A stretch of 64,000 nt of DNA from Serinicoccus marinus DSM 15273 (GTDB lineage: Bacteria; Actinomycetota; Actinomycetes; Actinomycetales; Dermatophilaceae), in assembly GCF_008386315.1 (NCBI RefSeq), contig NZ_CP043808.1:2542001-2606000 (forward strand), in the 5' to 3' direction. The position numbers and the translations under genes are program-made. Shown here piece by piece: positions 43,364-52,152 of this stretch (position 1 is the first letter of the stretch; each line of letters opens with the position of its first letter). The notes under the pieces were generated by a model, which saw only the letters and a list, made by a program, of their open reading frames with translations, was not told where the DNA came from and searched no databases.

Positions 43364-44104
43364 TCAGCACGCCGCCGCGCGCAGCGCCTCGGCGGCCTGC
43401 ACGGCATACCCACCGCCGAAGAGGAGGACGTGCACGAGGAGCGGGACGGTCTGGAACACCGGGACCCGCTGCTCCCACCCGTCGGCCAGCGGCAGGTCCT
43501 CGACGTAGGCCGCGAAGACCCGTCCGCTGAAGCCGCCGAAGAGCTGCATCATCGCCAGGTCGACCTCCCGGTGGGCGTGGTGGGCGCACGGGTCGATGAG
43601 CCAGCTGTGGCCGCGTCGGTCGATGAGCCGGTTGCCCGCCCACAGGTCGCCTTGGACGAGGGTCGGCGGCTCGACCGGGCCCAGGTGCGCGGCGCTGAGC
43701 CGCTCCGCGTCCGCGAGGCTGCTGGGGTCGAGCTGCCCACGCTCCACGCACTCCCGTGCCAGCGGGACCACCCGGCGCTCGAGCCAGGACTCGGCGAAGG
43801 TGTCGGACGGGGTGAGGTCCACCGGGCAGTCGCCGAGGTAGGCCGTCGGCTCGCCGTCGAGCGCGCCGTAGCGCTCACCCGTGGTCCGGTGCAACGCGGC
43901 CAGCTCGCGCCCGAAGGCCTCCTCCGAGGCGGCGGTGCGGCGACCGCCCGCCTCGACCCGGTCGATCGTGATGCCCTCGTCGGACACCTCCCGCACGGCG
44001 GGCACCCGCGCCCCCGCGGCGGCGAGCGCCCGCAGCCCCATCGCCTCGCGGTCGAAGAACAGCGGCGGCGCGCCGGCGCGGGTCTTGGTGAAGGTCTCGC
44101 TCAT
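43364..44104 (-). CDS. Fructosamine/ketosamine 3-kinase family protein
   Basis: The 246-residue protein shows the aminoglycoside-kinase-like fold with LVQGDLWAGNRL (catalytic loop) and WLIDPCAHHAHREVDLAMMQLFGG (metal-binding loop), both characteristic of FN3K relatives. Bacterial members phosphorylate ribulosamines or erythrulosamines on glycated proteins, which promotes their removal. It is divergent from a low-molecular-weight phosphatase, 42 bases away. ATG 44104 was selected over an adjacent GTG. Confidence 0.85.
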   Translation of the reverse strand: MSETFTKTRAGAPPLFFDREAMGLRALAAAGARVPAVREVSDEGITIDRVEAGGRRTAASEEAFGRELAALHRTTGERYGALDGEPTAYLGDCPVDLTPSDTFAESWLERRVVPLARECVERGQLDPSSLADAERLSAAHLGPVEPPTLVQGDLWAGNRLIDRRGHSWLIDPCAHHAHREVDLAMMQLFGGFSGRVFAAYVEDLPLADGWEQRVPVFQTVPLLVHVLLFGGGYAVQAAEALRAAAC

Positions 44105-44146
44105 CACCCCACCCTCGCAGGCCAGGCCCGGTGAGAGAGTGAGGGC

Positions 44147-44656
44147 ATGCACCTCATGACCGTCTGCCTGGGCAACATCTGCCGCTCACCTGCCGCCGAG
44201 GCGGTCCTGACCGCCCGGCTCGAGGAGGCCGGGCTCGACGACGTCACCGTCAGCTCGGCCGGGACCGCGGACTACCACGTCGGTGAGCGCCCGCACCCGC
44301 AGTCGAGCGCCGAGGGCGAGAGCCGGGGGTATGCCTTCACCAGCCGCGGCGCGCGGTTCGACGCCGCCGACTTCGACACCGCCGACCTCGTCCTGGCGAT
44401 GGACTCCTCCAACGAGGAGGACCTGCTCGCGCTCGCGCGGACTCCCGAGGACGCGGCCAAGGTCGTGCGGCTCGGGGCCTTCGCGAGCGAGGTGGAGGAG
44501 AGCGGGGTCCGCGACGTCCCGGATCCGTGGGGCCAGTCCCGCGAGGCCTTCGTCGCGATGTACGACCAGGTCGAGGATGCCGTCGCCGGGCTGGTCGCCG
44601 CGATCGAGCAGGGCCGGGTCGAGGAGGTCCTCGCCGCCTACCGCGCGACCCGCTGA
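44147..44656 (+). CDS. Low-molecular-weight protein tyrosine phosphatase
   Basis: 169 residues with the P-loop CLGNICRS (Cys7, Arg13) at the very start, as the family requires, and the general-acid Asp in VPDPWGQSREAF. It could dephosphorylate phosphotyrosine proteins. LMW phosphatases near fructosamine-kinase genes have also been linked to ribulosamine 5-phosphate repair, and the divergent neighbour here encodes such a kinase. Confidence 0.92.
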   Translation: MHLMTVCLGNICRSPAAEAVLTARLEEAGLDDVTVSSAGTADYHVGERPHPQSSAEGESRGYAFTSRGARFDAADFDTADLVLAMDSSNEEDLLALARTPEDAAKVVRLGAFASEVEESGVRDVPDPWGQSREAFVAMYDQVEDAVAGLVAAIEQGRVEEVLAAYRATR

Positions 44657-44667
44657 CGACCTCGGCT

Positions 44668-45603
44668 TCAGGGGTCCAGACCGACCTCGCGCCGCATCCA
44701 CGCGACGGTGCGTGCCGCGAGATCCCGATCCAGCGCGGCAGGTGACCGGGGGATCAGCGTCGGGCGGCCGCGCAGGTGCTGCCACCCGTCCGGCCCGACG
44801 TAGGACCCCGGCGGCAGCGGCTGGGTCAGCGCGAGCAGGACGGCGGCCGCGCCCTGGGTCGCGGTCATCGCCAGCGGCCTGCTGGCGGCCGTGACAGCGC
44901 GGTCGAGCAGCGCGCTGCCGCTGGCGTTCTGCAGGTTGGTGACCACCCAGCCCGGGTGCGCGAGCTGCAGGTCGCTGCCGGAGGGCATACGGGAGCCGAG
45001 GTCGAGGCCCCACAGCATCGCGGTGAGCTTGGCGCGGGAGTAGGCCCGGGGCAGGGTCCACCGGGTCCGACGGAAGTGCATGTCGTCCAGGTCGATGCGG
45101 CCCGCGGTGTGCGCGTGCGAGGTGACGAGCACCACGCGGTCACGGACGACGGGGAGCAGCGACTCGACGAGCAGCATCGGCGCCAGCGCGTTGACCCCGA
45201 GCAGCAGCTCGGCGCCGTCCGCAGTCTCCCGGCGCCGGGGCGAAACGACCCCGGCCACGTTGACGAGGTCCGCCGAGGACTCCCCCAGCACCTCTTGGAT
45301 CGCCACCACGGCCCGGCGCACCGACCCGAGGTCGGCCAGGTCCATCTCGACCAGCCGCACCGGGTCCGGCCCGGTGGCGCGGGTCTCGCGGAGCAGCCGC
45401 CGCCGGACCACCTCGCCCTTGCCCCGGGTGCGGACCGGCAGGACCAGCCGGGCGCCCCACCGCGCCAGGTGCAGCGCCACCTCGCGGCCGATGCCGTCGC
45501 TCGCCCCGGTCACCACCACCGTGCGTCCACCCAGGTCAGGGGCCGTGAGGTGCTCCCACCCCAGCACCGTCGCAGGACCCTCGTCCTCCACCGATCCGGA
45601 CAT
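44668..45603 (-). CDS. Short-chain dehydrogenase/reductase
   Basis: The 311-residue SDR has VVVTGASDGIGREVAL for NAD(P) binding, NVAGVVSP in place of the usual NAG, and catalytic YSRAK, with LVTSHAHTAGR before it. It resembles retinol-dehydrogenase/protochlorophyllide-reductase-like SDRs. The substrate is unknown. Its stop lies 11 bases from the convergent phosphatase gene, and it diverges from the FemAB gene. Confidence 0.85.
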   Translation of the reverse strand: MSGSVEDEGPATVLGWEHLTAPDLGGRTVVVTGASDGIGREVALHLARWGARLVLPVRTRGKGEVVRRRLLRETRATGPDPVRLVEMDLADLGSVRRAVVAIQEVLGESSADLVNVAGVVSPRRRETADGAELLLGVNALAPMLLVESLLPVVRDRVVLVTSHAHTAGRIDLDDMHFRRTRWTLPRAYSRAKLTAMLWGLDLGSRMPSGSDLQLAHPGWVVTNLQNASGSALLDRAVTAASRPLAMTATQGAAAVLLALTQPLPPGSYVGPDGWQHLRGRPTLIPRSPAALDRDLAARTVAWMRREVGLDP

Positions 45604-45673
45604 GCCGGTCAGTGTGCCAGCGGCCCGGCTCGGCCTGGCCGGACGGCCTCGCTTCGAGGGCTACCCTGTCGGC

Positions 45674-46768
45674 ATGACGGTGACCCTGGAACCCGCCGAC
45701 GACCGCGCCTCCTTCACGGCCGCCGTGGCCGAGATGCCGATCACCAGCCCGCTCCAGGGCTGGGGCTACGGCGAGGCGCGCAAGGAGCTCGGCCAGGAGC
45801 CGGTGCGCTACCTCGTCCGACGCGGCGGCGAGGTCGTGGGCGCCCTCCAGCTGCTGCGCAAGCGGCTCGTCCCCGGCGTCAGCACCCTGTATGCCCCGCG
45901 CGGCCCGGCCCTGACCGACCTCGACCTGCTGCCCGACGTGGCCGCGGCCGTCAAGCACGTCGCCCGCCGCACCGACCACTACCTCACCATCGAGCCGCCG
46001 CACCCGATCTTCGCCGGCCACAGCGCCACCCAGGAGGATCTCGCGCAGGAGCAGGCACGCATCCCGGACCGGCACGGGCCCTTCCGCCGCGCGAAGACCG
46101 AGCAGCCCGAGCACACAATCCTCATCGACACCACCCCCGACCCGGACACGATCTTCGCCGGGCTGCACAAGATGGCCCGGCGCAACGTCCGCACCGCGGA
46201 GCGGATGGGGGTCGAGGCCGGACGCGACGACAGCTTCGAGGACTTCTGGGAGATCTTCACCGCGACCAACGAGCGCTCCAGCCTGGGCGCCTTCCCGCGC
46301 GCCTACTACGAGGCGCTGCGGCGGGAGGCCGACCAGGACGGCGGTGAGGCCTACCTCGTGCTCTCCCGGCACGAGGGGCGCGCCCTGGCCGGCGGCTTCT
46401 TCATCGCGCTCGGCGACACCACCTGCTACCTCTACGGCGGTTCGGTGCGCGACGACCGGCCCCCGCTGGAGGGCGAGAAGCGCAAGGACGCCAAGGCGCC
46501 CGACGCCTTCTACTGGGCCTCGATCAAGGACGCGCACGAGCACGGCTACGCCACCCTCGACCTGTGGGGCATCCCCCGGCTGCTGGACGAGAGCAAGCAC
46601 TCCTTCGGCGTCTACAAGATGAAGCTCAAGTTCGGCGCGGACCGCTACTGGTTCCCCGCCTACGACCTGCCGCTCAGCCCGCTCAGCCCCGCGCTGCGGC
46701 GCGCGCTGCGGTTGCGTCGCTCCTACCTCAACTACCGCAGCTTCGGCACCACCGACGACGTGCTCTGA
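45674..46768 (+). CDS. FemAB-like peptidoglycan bridge aminoacyltransferase
   Basis: 364 residues with two GNAT-like halves: LQGWGYGEARKELGQEPVRY near the start and AYLVLSRHEGRALAGGFFIAL with AYYWASIKDAHEHGY-type sequence (FYWASIKDAHEHGYATLD) later. It also has the closing pattern FGVYKMKLKFGADRYWFP. FemABX/MurM-type enzymes add amino acids from aminoacyl-tRNA to the peptidoglycan stem peptide. The added residue cannot be read from sequence. It is probably monocistronic or followed by the DksA-like gene 36 bases on. Confidence 0.88.
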   Translation: MTVTLEPADDRASFTAAVAEMPITSPLQGWGYGEARKELGQEPVRYLVRRGGEVVGALQLLRKRLVPGVSTLYAPRGPALTDLDLLPDVAAAVKHVARRTDHYLTIEPPHPIFAGHSATQEDLAQEQARIPDRHGPFRRAKTEQPEHTILIDTTPDPDTIFAGLHKMARRNVRTAERMGVEAGRDDSFEDFWEIFTATNERSSLGAFPRAYYEALRREADQDGGEAYLVLSRHEGRALAGGFFIALGDTTCYLYGGSVRDDRPPLEGEKRKDAKAPDAFYWASIKDAHEHGYATLDLWGIPRLLDESKHSFGVYKMKLKFGADRYWFPAYDLPLSPLSPALRRALRLRRSYLNYRSFGTTDDVL

Positions 46769-46804
46769 GCCCGTCGCCGGTCGGCCGCGTGCGATGCTGG
46801 GCCG

Positions 46805-47125
46805 ATGCACGAGCAGACGCGGGCGCAGCTGGAGGCCAAGGAGGCCGAGCTGGTCGCCCAGATGGACCAGCTGGCCGCCCCGGTGCAGGACCAGGGCAGC
46901 ATCTCCTTCGGCAAGCGGGTCGGGGACGGCACGGCGATGGCTGTCGACCGGCTCACCGCGGTCACCGCGCACGACAACCTGCAGGCGCTGCTGACCCAGA
47001 TCCGCGCCGCGCTCGCGGCGCTCGACGACGGCAGCTACGGCCGGTGCAGCGTCTGCGGCGAGCCCATCCCGGAGGGCCGGCTGGAGGCCCGCCCCTGGGC
47101 GACCACCTGCGTCCGGCACGGCTGA
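46805..47125 (+). CDS. DksA/TraR-type zinc finger protein
   Basis: The 106-residue protein has a coiled N-terminal part (RAQLEAKEAELVAQMDQL), then ALDDGSYGRCSVCGEPIPEGRLEA and CVRHG. Cys-x2-Cys and a final Cys-x2-His form the DksA-type zinc site. The residues between the two halves match RNA-polymerase secondary-channel binders, but many small actinobacterial members have no proven role. Confidence 0.87.
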   Translation: MHEQTRAQLEAKEAELVAQMDQLAAPVQDQGSISFGKRVGDGTAMAVDRLTAVTAHDNLQALLTQIRAALAALDDGSYGRCSVCGEPIPEGRLEARPWATTCVRHG

Positions 47126-47282
47126 GCGCGGCGCCTCACCTCCGCATCGACCGCCCGCTGCCGGGCGAGCGAGGCCTCGCTCCTGCCCACCCGGGTCCTC
47201 GTCGTCAGTCCCACGGTCCTGGTCGGCGACCCCACACCGAGCACGATAGCCGTTCATCCACCACCTTTAGGGGAGAGTAGCC

Positions 47283-49190
47283 TTGTCTATTGACATGTCT
47301 TCTACTCCCCTCCACCAGCTCGAGCGGGTCGTCATCCGCTTCGCCGGGGACTCCGGCGACGGGATGCAGCTCACCGGCGACCGCTTCACCTCCGACACCG
47401 CGGCCCTGGGCAACGACCTGTCGACGCTGCCGAACTTCCCCGCGGAGATCCGCGCGCCCCAGGGCACGCTGCCGGGGGTCAGCTCCTTCCAGGTGCACTT
47501 CGCCGACCACGAGATCGCCACGCCGGGCGACGCCCCGGACGTGCTGGTCGCGATGAACCCGGCCGCGCTGAAGGCCAACCTCCCGGACCTGCCGCGCGGG
47601 GCCACGGTCATCGCCAACTCCGACGAGTTCAGCAGGCGCAACCTCGCCAAGGTGGGGTATGCCGCGAGCCCCCTGGACGACGACTCCCTCACCGACGCCG
47701 GCTATCACGTGCACGCGCTGCCGCTCACCTCGATGACGGTCGAGGCGCTCGCCGACGTCGAGGGTCTCACCCGCAAGGAGAAGGAGCGGGCCAAGAACAT
47801 GCTGGCCCTGGGCCTGCTCTCCTGGCTCTACTCCCGCGACACCGAGTCCACCGAGGCCTTCCTGCGCGCGAAGTTCTCCGGCGCCCCGGAGATCCTCGAC
47901 GCCAACCTCACGGCGCTGCGGACCGGGCACGCCTACGGCGAGACGACGGAGGACTTCGCGGTCCGCTACCAGGTGGCGCCCGCCCCCATGACGCCCGGCA
48001 CCTACCGGACCATTACCGGCAACCAGGCGCTGGCGCTCGGGCTCGTGTCGTCGGCATACCGGACCGGGCTCCCGCTGGTCCTGGGGTCCTACCCCATCAC
48101 CCCGGCCTCCGACGTCCTGCACCAGCTGTCCGCGCTCAAGGCTCACGGCGTCACCACGCTGCAGGCCGAGGACGAGATCGCGGCCGTCGGCATGGCGCTC
48201 GGGGCCAGCTTCGGCGGCTCGCTGGGGGTCACGACCACCTCCGGCCCGGGCCTGGCCCTCAAGAGCGAGACGATCGGGCTCGCGGTGGCGACCGAGCTGC
48301 CGCTGCTCGTCATCGACATCCAGCGCGGCGGCCCCTCGACCGGGCTGCCGACCAAGACCGAGCAGGCCGACCTGCTCCAGGCCCTGCACGGGCGCAACGG
48401 CGAGTCGCCCGTCGCGGTCGTCGCGGCGCAGTCGCCGACCGACTGCTTCGACGCCGCGCTTGAGGCGGTGCGGATCGCCACGACCTACCGCACCCCGGTG
48501 ATCCTGCTCTCCGACGGCTACCTCGGCAACGGCTCCGAGCCCTGGCAGATCCCCACCGCCGCGGACCTGCCCGACCTGACCGTCCGGCACACCACCGAGC
48601 CGAACGCCACGGACGACGCGGGCGAGCCGGTCTTCCACCCCTACCTGCGCGACCCCGAGACCCTGGCCCGGCCATGGGCGGTCCCGGGCACGCCCGGCCT
48701 GGAGCACCGGATCGGCGGCATCGAGAAGGCCGACGTCACCGGCAACATCTCCTACGACCCGGCCAACCACGACCGGATGGTCCGGCTGCGGGCCGACAAG
48801 ATCGCGAGGATCGCCGACTCCCTGCCCCCGCTGGAGGTCGACGACCCCAGCGGCGAGGCCCGGGTGCTCGTGCTCGGCTGGGGCTCGACCTACGGCCCCA
48901 TCGCCGCTGCCACGCGCCTGGTCCGCGCGACCGGGGCCAAGATCGCCCGCGCCCACCTGCGCCACCTCAACCCGCTGCCCGCCGACCTCGGCGACGTCCT
49001 GCGCCGCTACGACCGGGTCGTGCTGCCGGAGATGAACCTCGGTCAGCTCGCGCTGCTGCTGCGGGGGCGCTACCTCGTCGACGTGCGCAGCCACACCGCC
49101 GTCCGGGGGCTGCCGTTCACCGCCGGTGAGCTCGCGCAGGTGATCCACGAGAACCTCATGGAGATCCAGGGACAGGAGGTGCGCGCATGA
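47283..49190 (+). CDS. korA: 2-oxoglutarate:ferredoxin oxidoreductase, fused gamma-alpha subunit
   Basis: 635 residues. The N-terminal gamma domain (VVIRFAGDSGDGMQLTGDRF, to about residue 190) is fused to the alpha domain (LGSYPITPASDVLHQLSAL, TLQAEDEIAAVGMALGAS, TTTSGPGLALKSETIGLA) and the beta-turn domain. KorAB decarboxylates 2-oxoglutarate to succinyl-CoA with ferredoxin. A TTG at 47283 has AGGGGAG at proper spacing; ATG 47295 is an alternative. It overlaps korB by ATGA. Confidence 0.93.
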   Translation: MSIDMSSTPLHQLERVVIRFAGDSGDGMQLTGDRFTSDTAALGNDLSTLPNFPAEIRAPQGTLPGVSSFQVHFADHEIATPGDAPDVLVAMNPAALKANLPDLPRGATVIANSDEFSRRNLAKVGYAASPLDDDSLTDAGYHVHALPLTSMTVEALADVEGLTRKEKERAKNMLALGLLSWLYSRDTESTEAFLRAKFSGAPEILDANLTALRTGHAYGETTEDFAVRYQVAPAPMTPGTYRTITGNQALALGLVSSAYRTGLPLVLGSYPITPASDVLHQLSALKAHGVTTLQAEDEIAAVGMALGASFGGSLGVTTTSGPGLALKSETIGLAVATELPLLVIDIQRGGPSTGLPTKTEQADLLQALHGRNGESPVAVVAAQSPTDCFDAALEAVRIATTYRTPVILLSDGYLGNGSEPWQIPTAADLPDLTVRHTTEPNATDDAGEPVFHPYLRDPETLARPWAVPGTPGLEHRIGGIEKADVTGNISYDPANHDRMVRLRADKIARIADSLPPLEVDDPSGEARVLVLGWGSTYGPIAAATRLVRATGAKIARAHLRHLNPLPADLGDVLRRYDRVVLPEMNLGQLALLLRGRYLVDVRSHTAVRGLPFTAGELAQVIHENLMEIQGQEVRA

Positions 49191-50392
49191 GCATCGACCT
49201 CGGTATGCCGACCGCCGGGACCGCGGGGGTACCCACCCTCGACGAGGGCGAGCGGCAGACGAAGAAGGACTTCACCTCCGACCAGGAGGTGCGCTGGTGC
49301 CCCGGTTGCGGCGACTACGCCGTGCTCGCGGCCGTCCAGGGCTTCCTGCCCGACCTCGGGCTGCGCCGGGAGAACATCGTCTTCGTCTCCGGCATCGGCT
49401 GCTCCAGCCGGTTCCCCTACTACCTCGACACCTACGGCATGCACTCCATCCACGGACGTGCCCCCGCCATCGCGACCGGGCTCGCGACCGCGCGGGAGGA
49501 CCTGTCGGTCTGGGTCGTGACCGGGGACGGTGACGCGCTGTCCATCGGCGGCAACCACCTCATCCACGCGATGCGACGCAACGTCAACCTCACGATCCTG
49601 CTGTTCAACAACAAGATCTACGGGCTGACCAAGGGGCAGTACTCCCCCACCTCGGACGTCGGCGCCGTGACCAAGTCGACGCCCGCCGGGTCGGTGGACC
49701 ACCCCTTCAACCCGGTCTCGCTCGCGCTCGGCTCGGAGGCGACCTTCGTGGCCCGCACGATGGACTCCGACCGGGCGCACCTCACCGAGGTGCTGCGGGC
49801 CGCGGCGGCGCACCGCGGCACCTCGCTGGTGGAGATCTACCAGAACTGCCCGATCTTCAACGACGGCGCCTTCCAGCTGCTCAAGGACCGCGACGAGGCC
49901 ACCGGCCGGGTGGCTCACCTGCGCGCCGGTGAGCCGGTGCGGATCGGTGCCGAGGGCAGCGAGGAGGCGAGGGTCGTCGCGCGGGACCCGGGCGGGCACC
50001 TGCACGTGGTGCCGGAGGCCGCGGTGCCGGACGGGCATACCGTCGTCGTGCACGACCCCACCGACCCGGACCCGACGCCCGCCTTCGCCCTCTCCCGGCT
50101 CGACGACCCGAGCATGCAGACGGTGCCGATGGGCATCTTCCGGCAGGTCGACCGGCCGACCTACGACGACGGGGTGCGCGAGCAGGTGGCGTCGGCGACC
50201 GCGGGGAGCGCACGCGACGAGGGCTCGCTCGACACCCTGCTGCGCGGCCGCGACACCTGGACGGTGGACGGCACCCGCCCCGGGGAGGTCGAGCAGACGC
50301 TGGAGGGCGAGACCACCGAGGGGCCGATCCCGGCCGCCGGTGAGGCGCTCGTCGACGAGGCCGACGAGGTCTTCGAGGGCCCCCAGGAGTGA
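49187..50392 (+). CDS. korB: 2-oxoglutarate:ferredoxin oxidoreductase, beta subunit
   Basis: 401 residues with the cluster Cys pair WCPGCGDYA (38, 41), SGIGCSSRFP, and the thiamine diphosphate motif GDGDALSIGGNHLIHAMRRN. KorB binds TPP and one 4Fe-4S cluster. The final 60 residues are an acidic tail (LEGETTEGPIPAAGEALVDE) beyond the catalytic core. It is coupled to korA (ATGA) and rarD (GTGA). Confidence 0.95.
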   Translation: MSIDLGMPTAGTAGVPTLDEGERQTKKDFTSDQEVRWCPGCGDYAVLAAVQGFLPDLGLRRENIVFVSGIGCSSRFPYYLDTYGMHSIHGRAPAIATGLATAREDLSVWVVTGDGDALSIGGNHLIHAMRRNVNLTILLFNNKIYGLTKGQYSPTSDVGAVTKSTPAGSVDHPFNPVSLALGSEATFVARTMDSDRAHLTEVLRAAAAHRGTSLVEIYQNCPIFNDGAFQLLKDRDEATGRVAHLRAGEPVRIGAEGSEEARVVARDPGGHLHVVPEAAVPDGHTVVVHDPTDPDPTPAFALSRLDDPSMQTVPMGIFRQVDRPTYDDGVREQVASATAGSARDEGSLDTLLRGRDTWTVDGTRPGEVEQTLEGETTEGPIPAAGEALVDEADEVFEGPQE

Positions 50393-51381
50393 CCGACGAG
50401 CAGGCTGTGCGCCAGCAGCGCGGCACGGCATACGGCTTCCTCGCCTATCTCCTCTGGGGCATCTTCCCGCTCTACTTCGCGACCCTCCGCCCGGCCGGGC
50501 CGTGGGAGATCGTCGCCCACCGCATCGTGTGGACGCTCGTGCTCTGCGGGCTCATCCTGCTCGTCCGGCGCGACCTGCGGTGGATGGTCGCGCTGGCACG
50601 CACCCCGAAGCGGCTGCTCGGCGTCGCGCTGGCCGGTGGGCTGATCGCCACGAACTGGGGCATCTACACGTATGCCGTGCTCTCCGGGCACGTCACCGAG
50701 GCCGCCCTCGGCTACTTCCTCAACCCGCTCGTGACGGTCGCGCTCGGGGTGGTGATCCTGCGGGAGCGGCTGCGCCGGCTGCAGTGGATCGCCGTGGGCA
50801 TCGGCGTCGTCGCCGCGGTCTACCTGACGATCGACTACGGCTCGCCGCCGTGGATCAGCCTCGCGCTGGCGTGCTCGTTCGCCCTCTACAGCCTGCTGAA
50901 GAACCGGCTCGGGGTCTCGCTGAGCGCGCTGCGCTCCCTCGTGGGCGAGACGCTGGCCATCCTCCCGGTCGCGGTGGTCATCCTGCTCTGGCTCGCCCGG
51001 GAGGACGCGACCACCTGGGGCGGCCACGGCGCGGTGCACACCGGTCTGCTCATGACGACCGGGGTCGCCACCGCGGTGCCCCTGCTGCTCTTCGCGGCCG
51101 CCGCGAGCCGGGTGCCGCTGTCCACCGTCGGTCTGCTGCAGTTCCTCACCCCCTTCCTGCAGCTGCTGTGCGGCGTGCTCCTGCTCGGGGAGACCGTCCC
51201 GGGATCGCGCTGGGTGGGCTTCGCGCTGGTCTGGCTCGCCCTCGTCGTGCTGTCCACCGACATGGTGCGGCAGGTGCGGCGGGCCCGGCGCGAGCGGCGC
51301 GCGAACCGCCAGGCCGGACGAGGGCGGCCGAGCACCGGGACCGACCCCGAGCCGGACCTCACCGACCCGGCCCCGCTCTGA
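50389..51381 (+). CDS. rarD: EamA-family transporter RarD
   Basis: 330 residues with ten membrane helices and RarD sequences GFLAYLLWGIFPLYF, ATNWGIYTYAVLSGHV, EAALGYFLNPLVTV and TVGLLQFLTPFLQLL. RarD proteins are DMT-superfamily permeases; the chloramphenicol-sensitivity label of this family is historical. The GTG start overlaps the korB stop, so it is cotranslated with an enzyme it has no obvious link to. Confidence 0.88.
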   Translation: MTDEQAVRQQRGTAYGFLAYLLWGIFPLYFATLRPAGPWEIVAHRIVWTLVLCGLILLVRRDLRWMVALARTPKRLLGVALAGGLIATNWGIYTYAVLSGHVTEAALGYFLNPLVTVALGVVILRERLRRLQWIAVGIGVVAAVYLTIDYGSPPWISLALACSFALYSLLKNRLGVSLSALRSLVGETLAILPVAVVILLWLAREDATTWGGHGAVHTGLLMTTGVATAVPLLLFAAAASRVPLSTVGLLQFLTPFLQLLCGVLLLGETVPGSRWVGFALVWLALVVLSTDMVRQVRRARRERRANRQAGRGRPSTGTDPEPDLTDPAPL

Positions 51382-51456
51382 CCGAGCGTCGCCTGTGGTT
51401 GCCTGACCCCCCACCGAGCGACGGCCGGTCGAGGGGGGACGCGCGGTGGTGCACGT

Positions 51457-51495
51457 CGTGCAAGTTTGCACGGTGTGCATGTTGCGTCGTATGCT
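51457..51495 (+). promoter_or_regulatory. Operator and leaderless promoter of tetR-mmpL
   Basis: CGTGCAA-GT-TTGCACG (51457-51472) is a perfect dyad overlapping TTGCAC, a plausible -35 (51466-51471). TATGCT follows after 18 bases (51490-51495). The ATG at 51503 is eight bases past the -10, so a leaderless message is likely. The dyad is a natural operator for the TetR protein it precedes. Confidence 0.65.
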
Positions 51496-51502
51496 CGTCG
51501 GC

Positions 51503-52132
51503 ATGCCCGAGGCACCCCCCGTCGGACGGCGCGAGCTCAACAAGGCGCGGACCCGTGAGGCCATCCTCGGCTCGCTGCGCGAGCTGGTCGCCCAGCTTCC
51601 CGCCGAGGAGATCACGGTCGACCAGGTCGCCGAGCGGGCAGGCATCTCCCGGCGCACCTTCTTCAACTACTTCGGGAGCATCGCCGCGGCACTGAGCGCC
51701 GTCTTCGCCGAGCACGCCGCCGGCATGCTCTCGAGCCTGGACCCGCAGCAGATCAGTGTCGACCCGCTGGCCGCGCTGCGCCGCCTCGTGCAGGACCGCG
51801 AGATCCCGCCGGACTTCATCGGCTGGCTGTCCGACCTCAACTGCCACGAGCAGGGCACCGACGGGCAGATGCTGCTGGAGCGCACCGTCTGGGCGGACAT
51901 GGCGGGGTGGCTGCGCGAGCAGCTGCACGACCTGCTGCCCGGCGCCGATCCCCTCTTCGTCGCCACCCTCTCCTCGGCGGTGATGAGCTGCTTCCAGGCG
52001 GCCGAGGAGGCCTGGGCCGACGACCCGGCCCGTCCGGCCCCCCTCACCGAGGCGGACACCACCGCCTTCCACGACCACCTGGACCGCGCCCTGGCCCTGC
52101 TGGCCTCGGGCTGGCGGTCCGACCTCGACTGA
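51503..52132 (+). CDS. TetR-family regulator of the MmpL exporter
   Basis: 209 residues with the helix-turn-helix ITVDQVAERAGISRRTFFNYFGS (about 34-56). The gene stands 20 bases before an MmpL transporter and almost certainly shares its transcript. The upstream perfect dyad suggests autorepression together with the pump. The C-terminal domain is acidic and binds an unknown ligand. Confidence 0.87.
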   Translation: MPEAPPVGRRELNKARTREAILGSLRELVAQLPAEEITVDQVAERAGISRRTFFNYFGSIAAALSAVFAEHAAGMLSSLDPQQISVDPLAALRRLVQDREIPPDFIGWLSDLNCHEQGTDGQMLLERTVWADMAGWLREQLHDLLPGADPLFVATLSSAVMSCFQAAEEAWADDPARPAPLTEADTTAFHDHLDRALALLASGWRSDLD

Positions 52133-52152
52133 GCAACCCCGAAAGGACCCTC

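Noticed and set aside
47283..50392. KorAB as a sign of an anaerobic organism.
   Set aside because: KorAB is widespread in aerobic actinobacteria, and the window also carries acyl-CoA dehydrogenase and complex I genes typical of aerobes.
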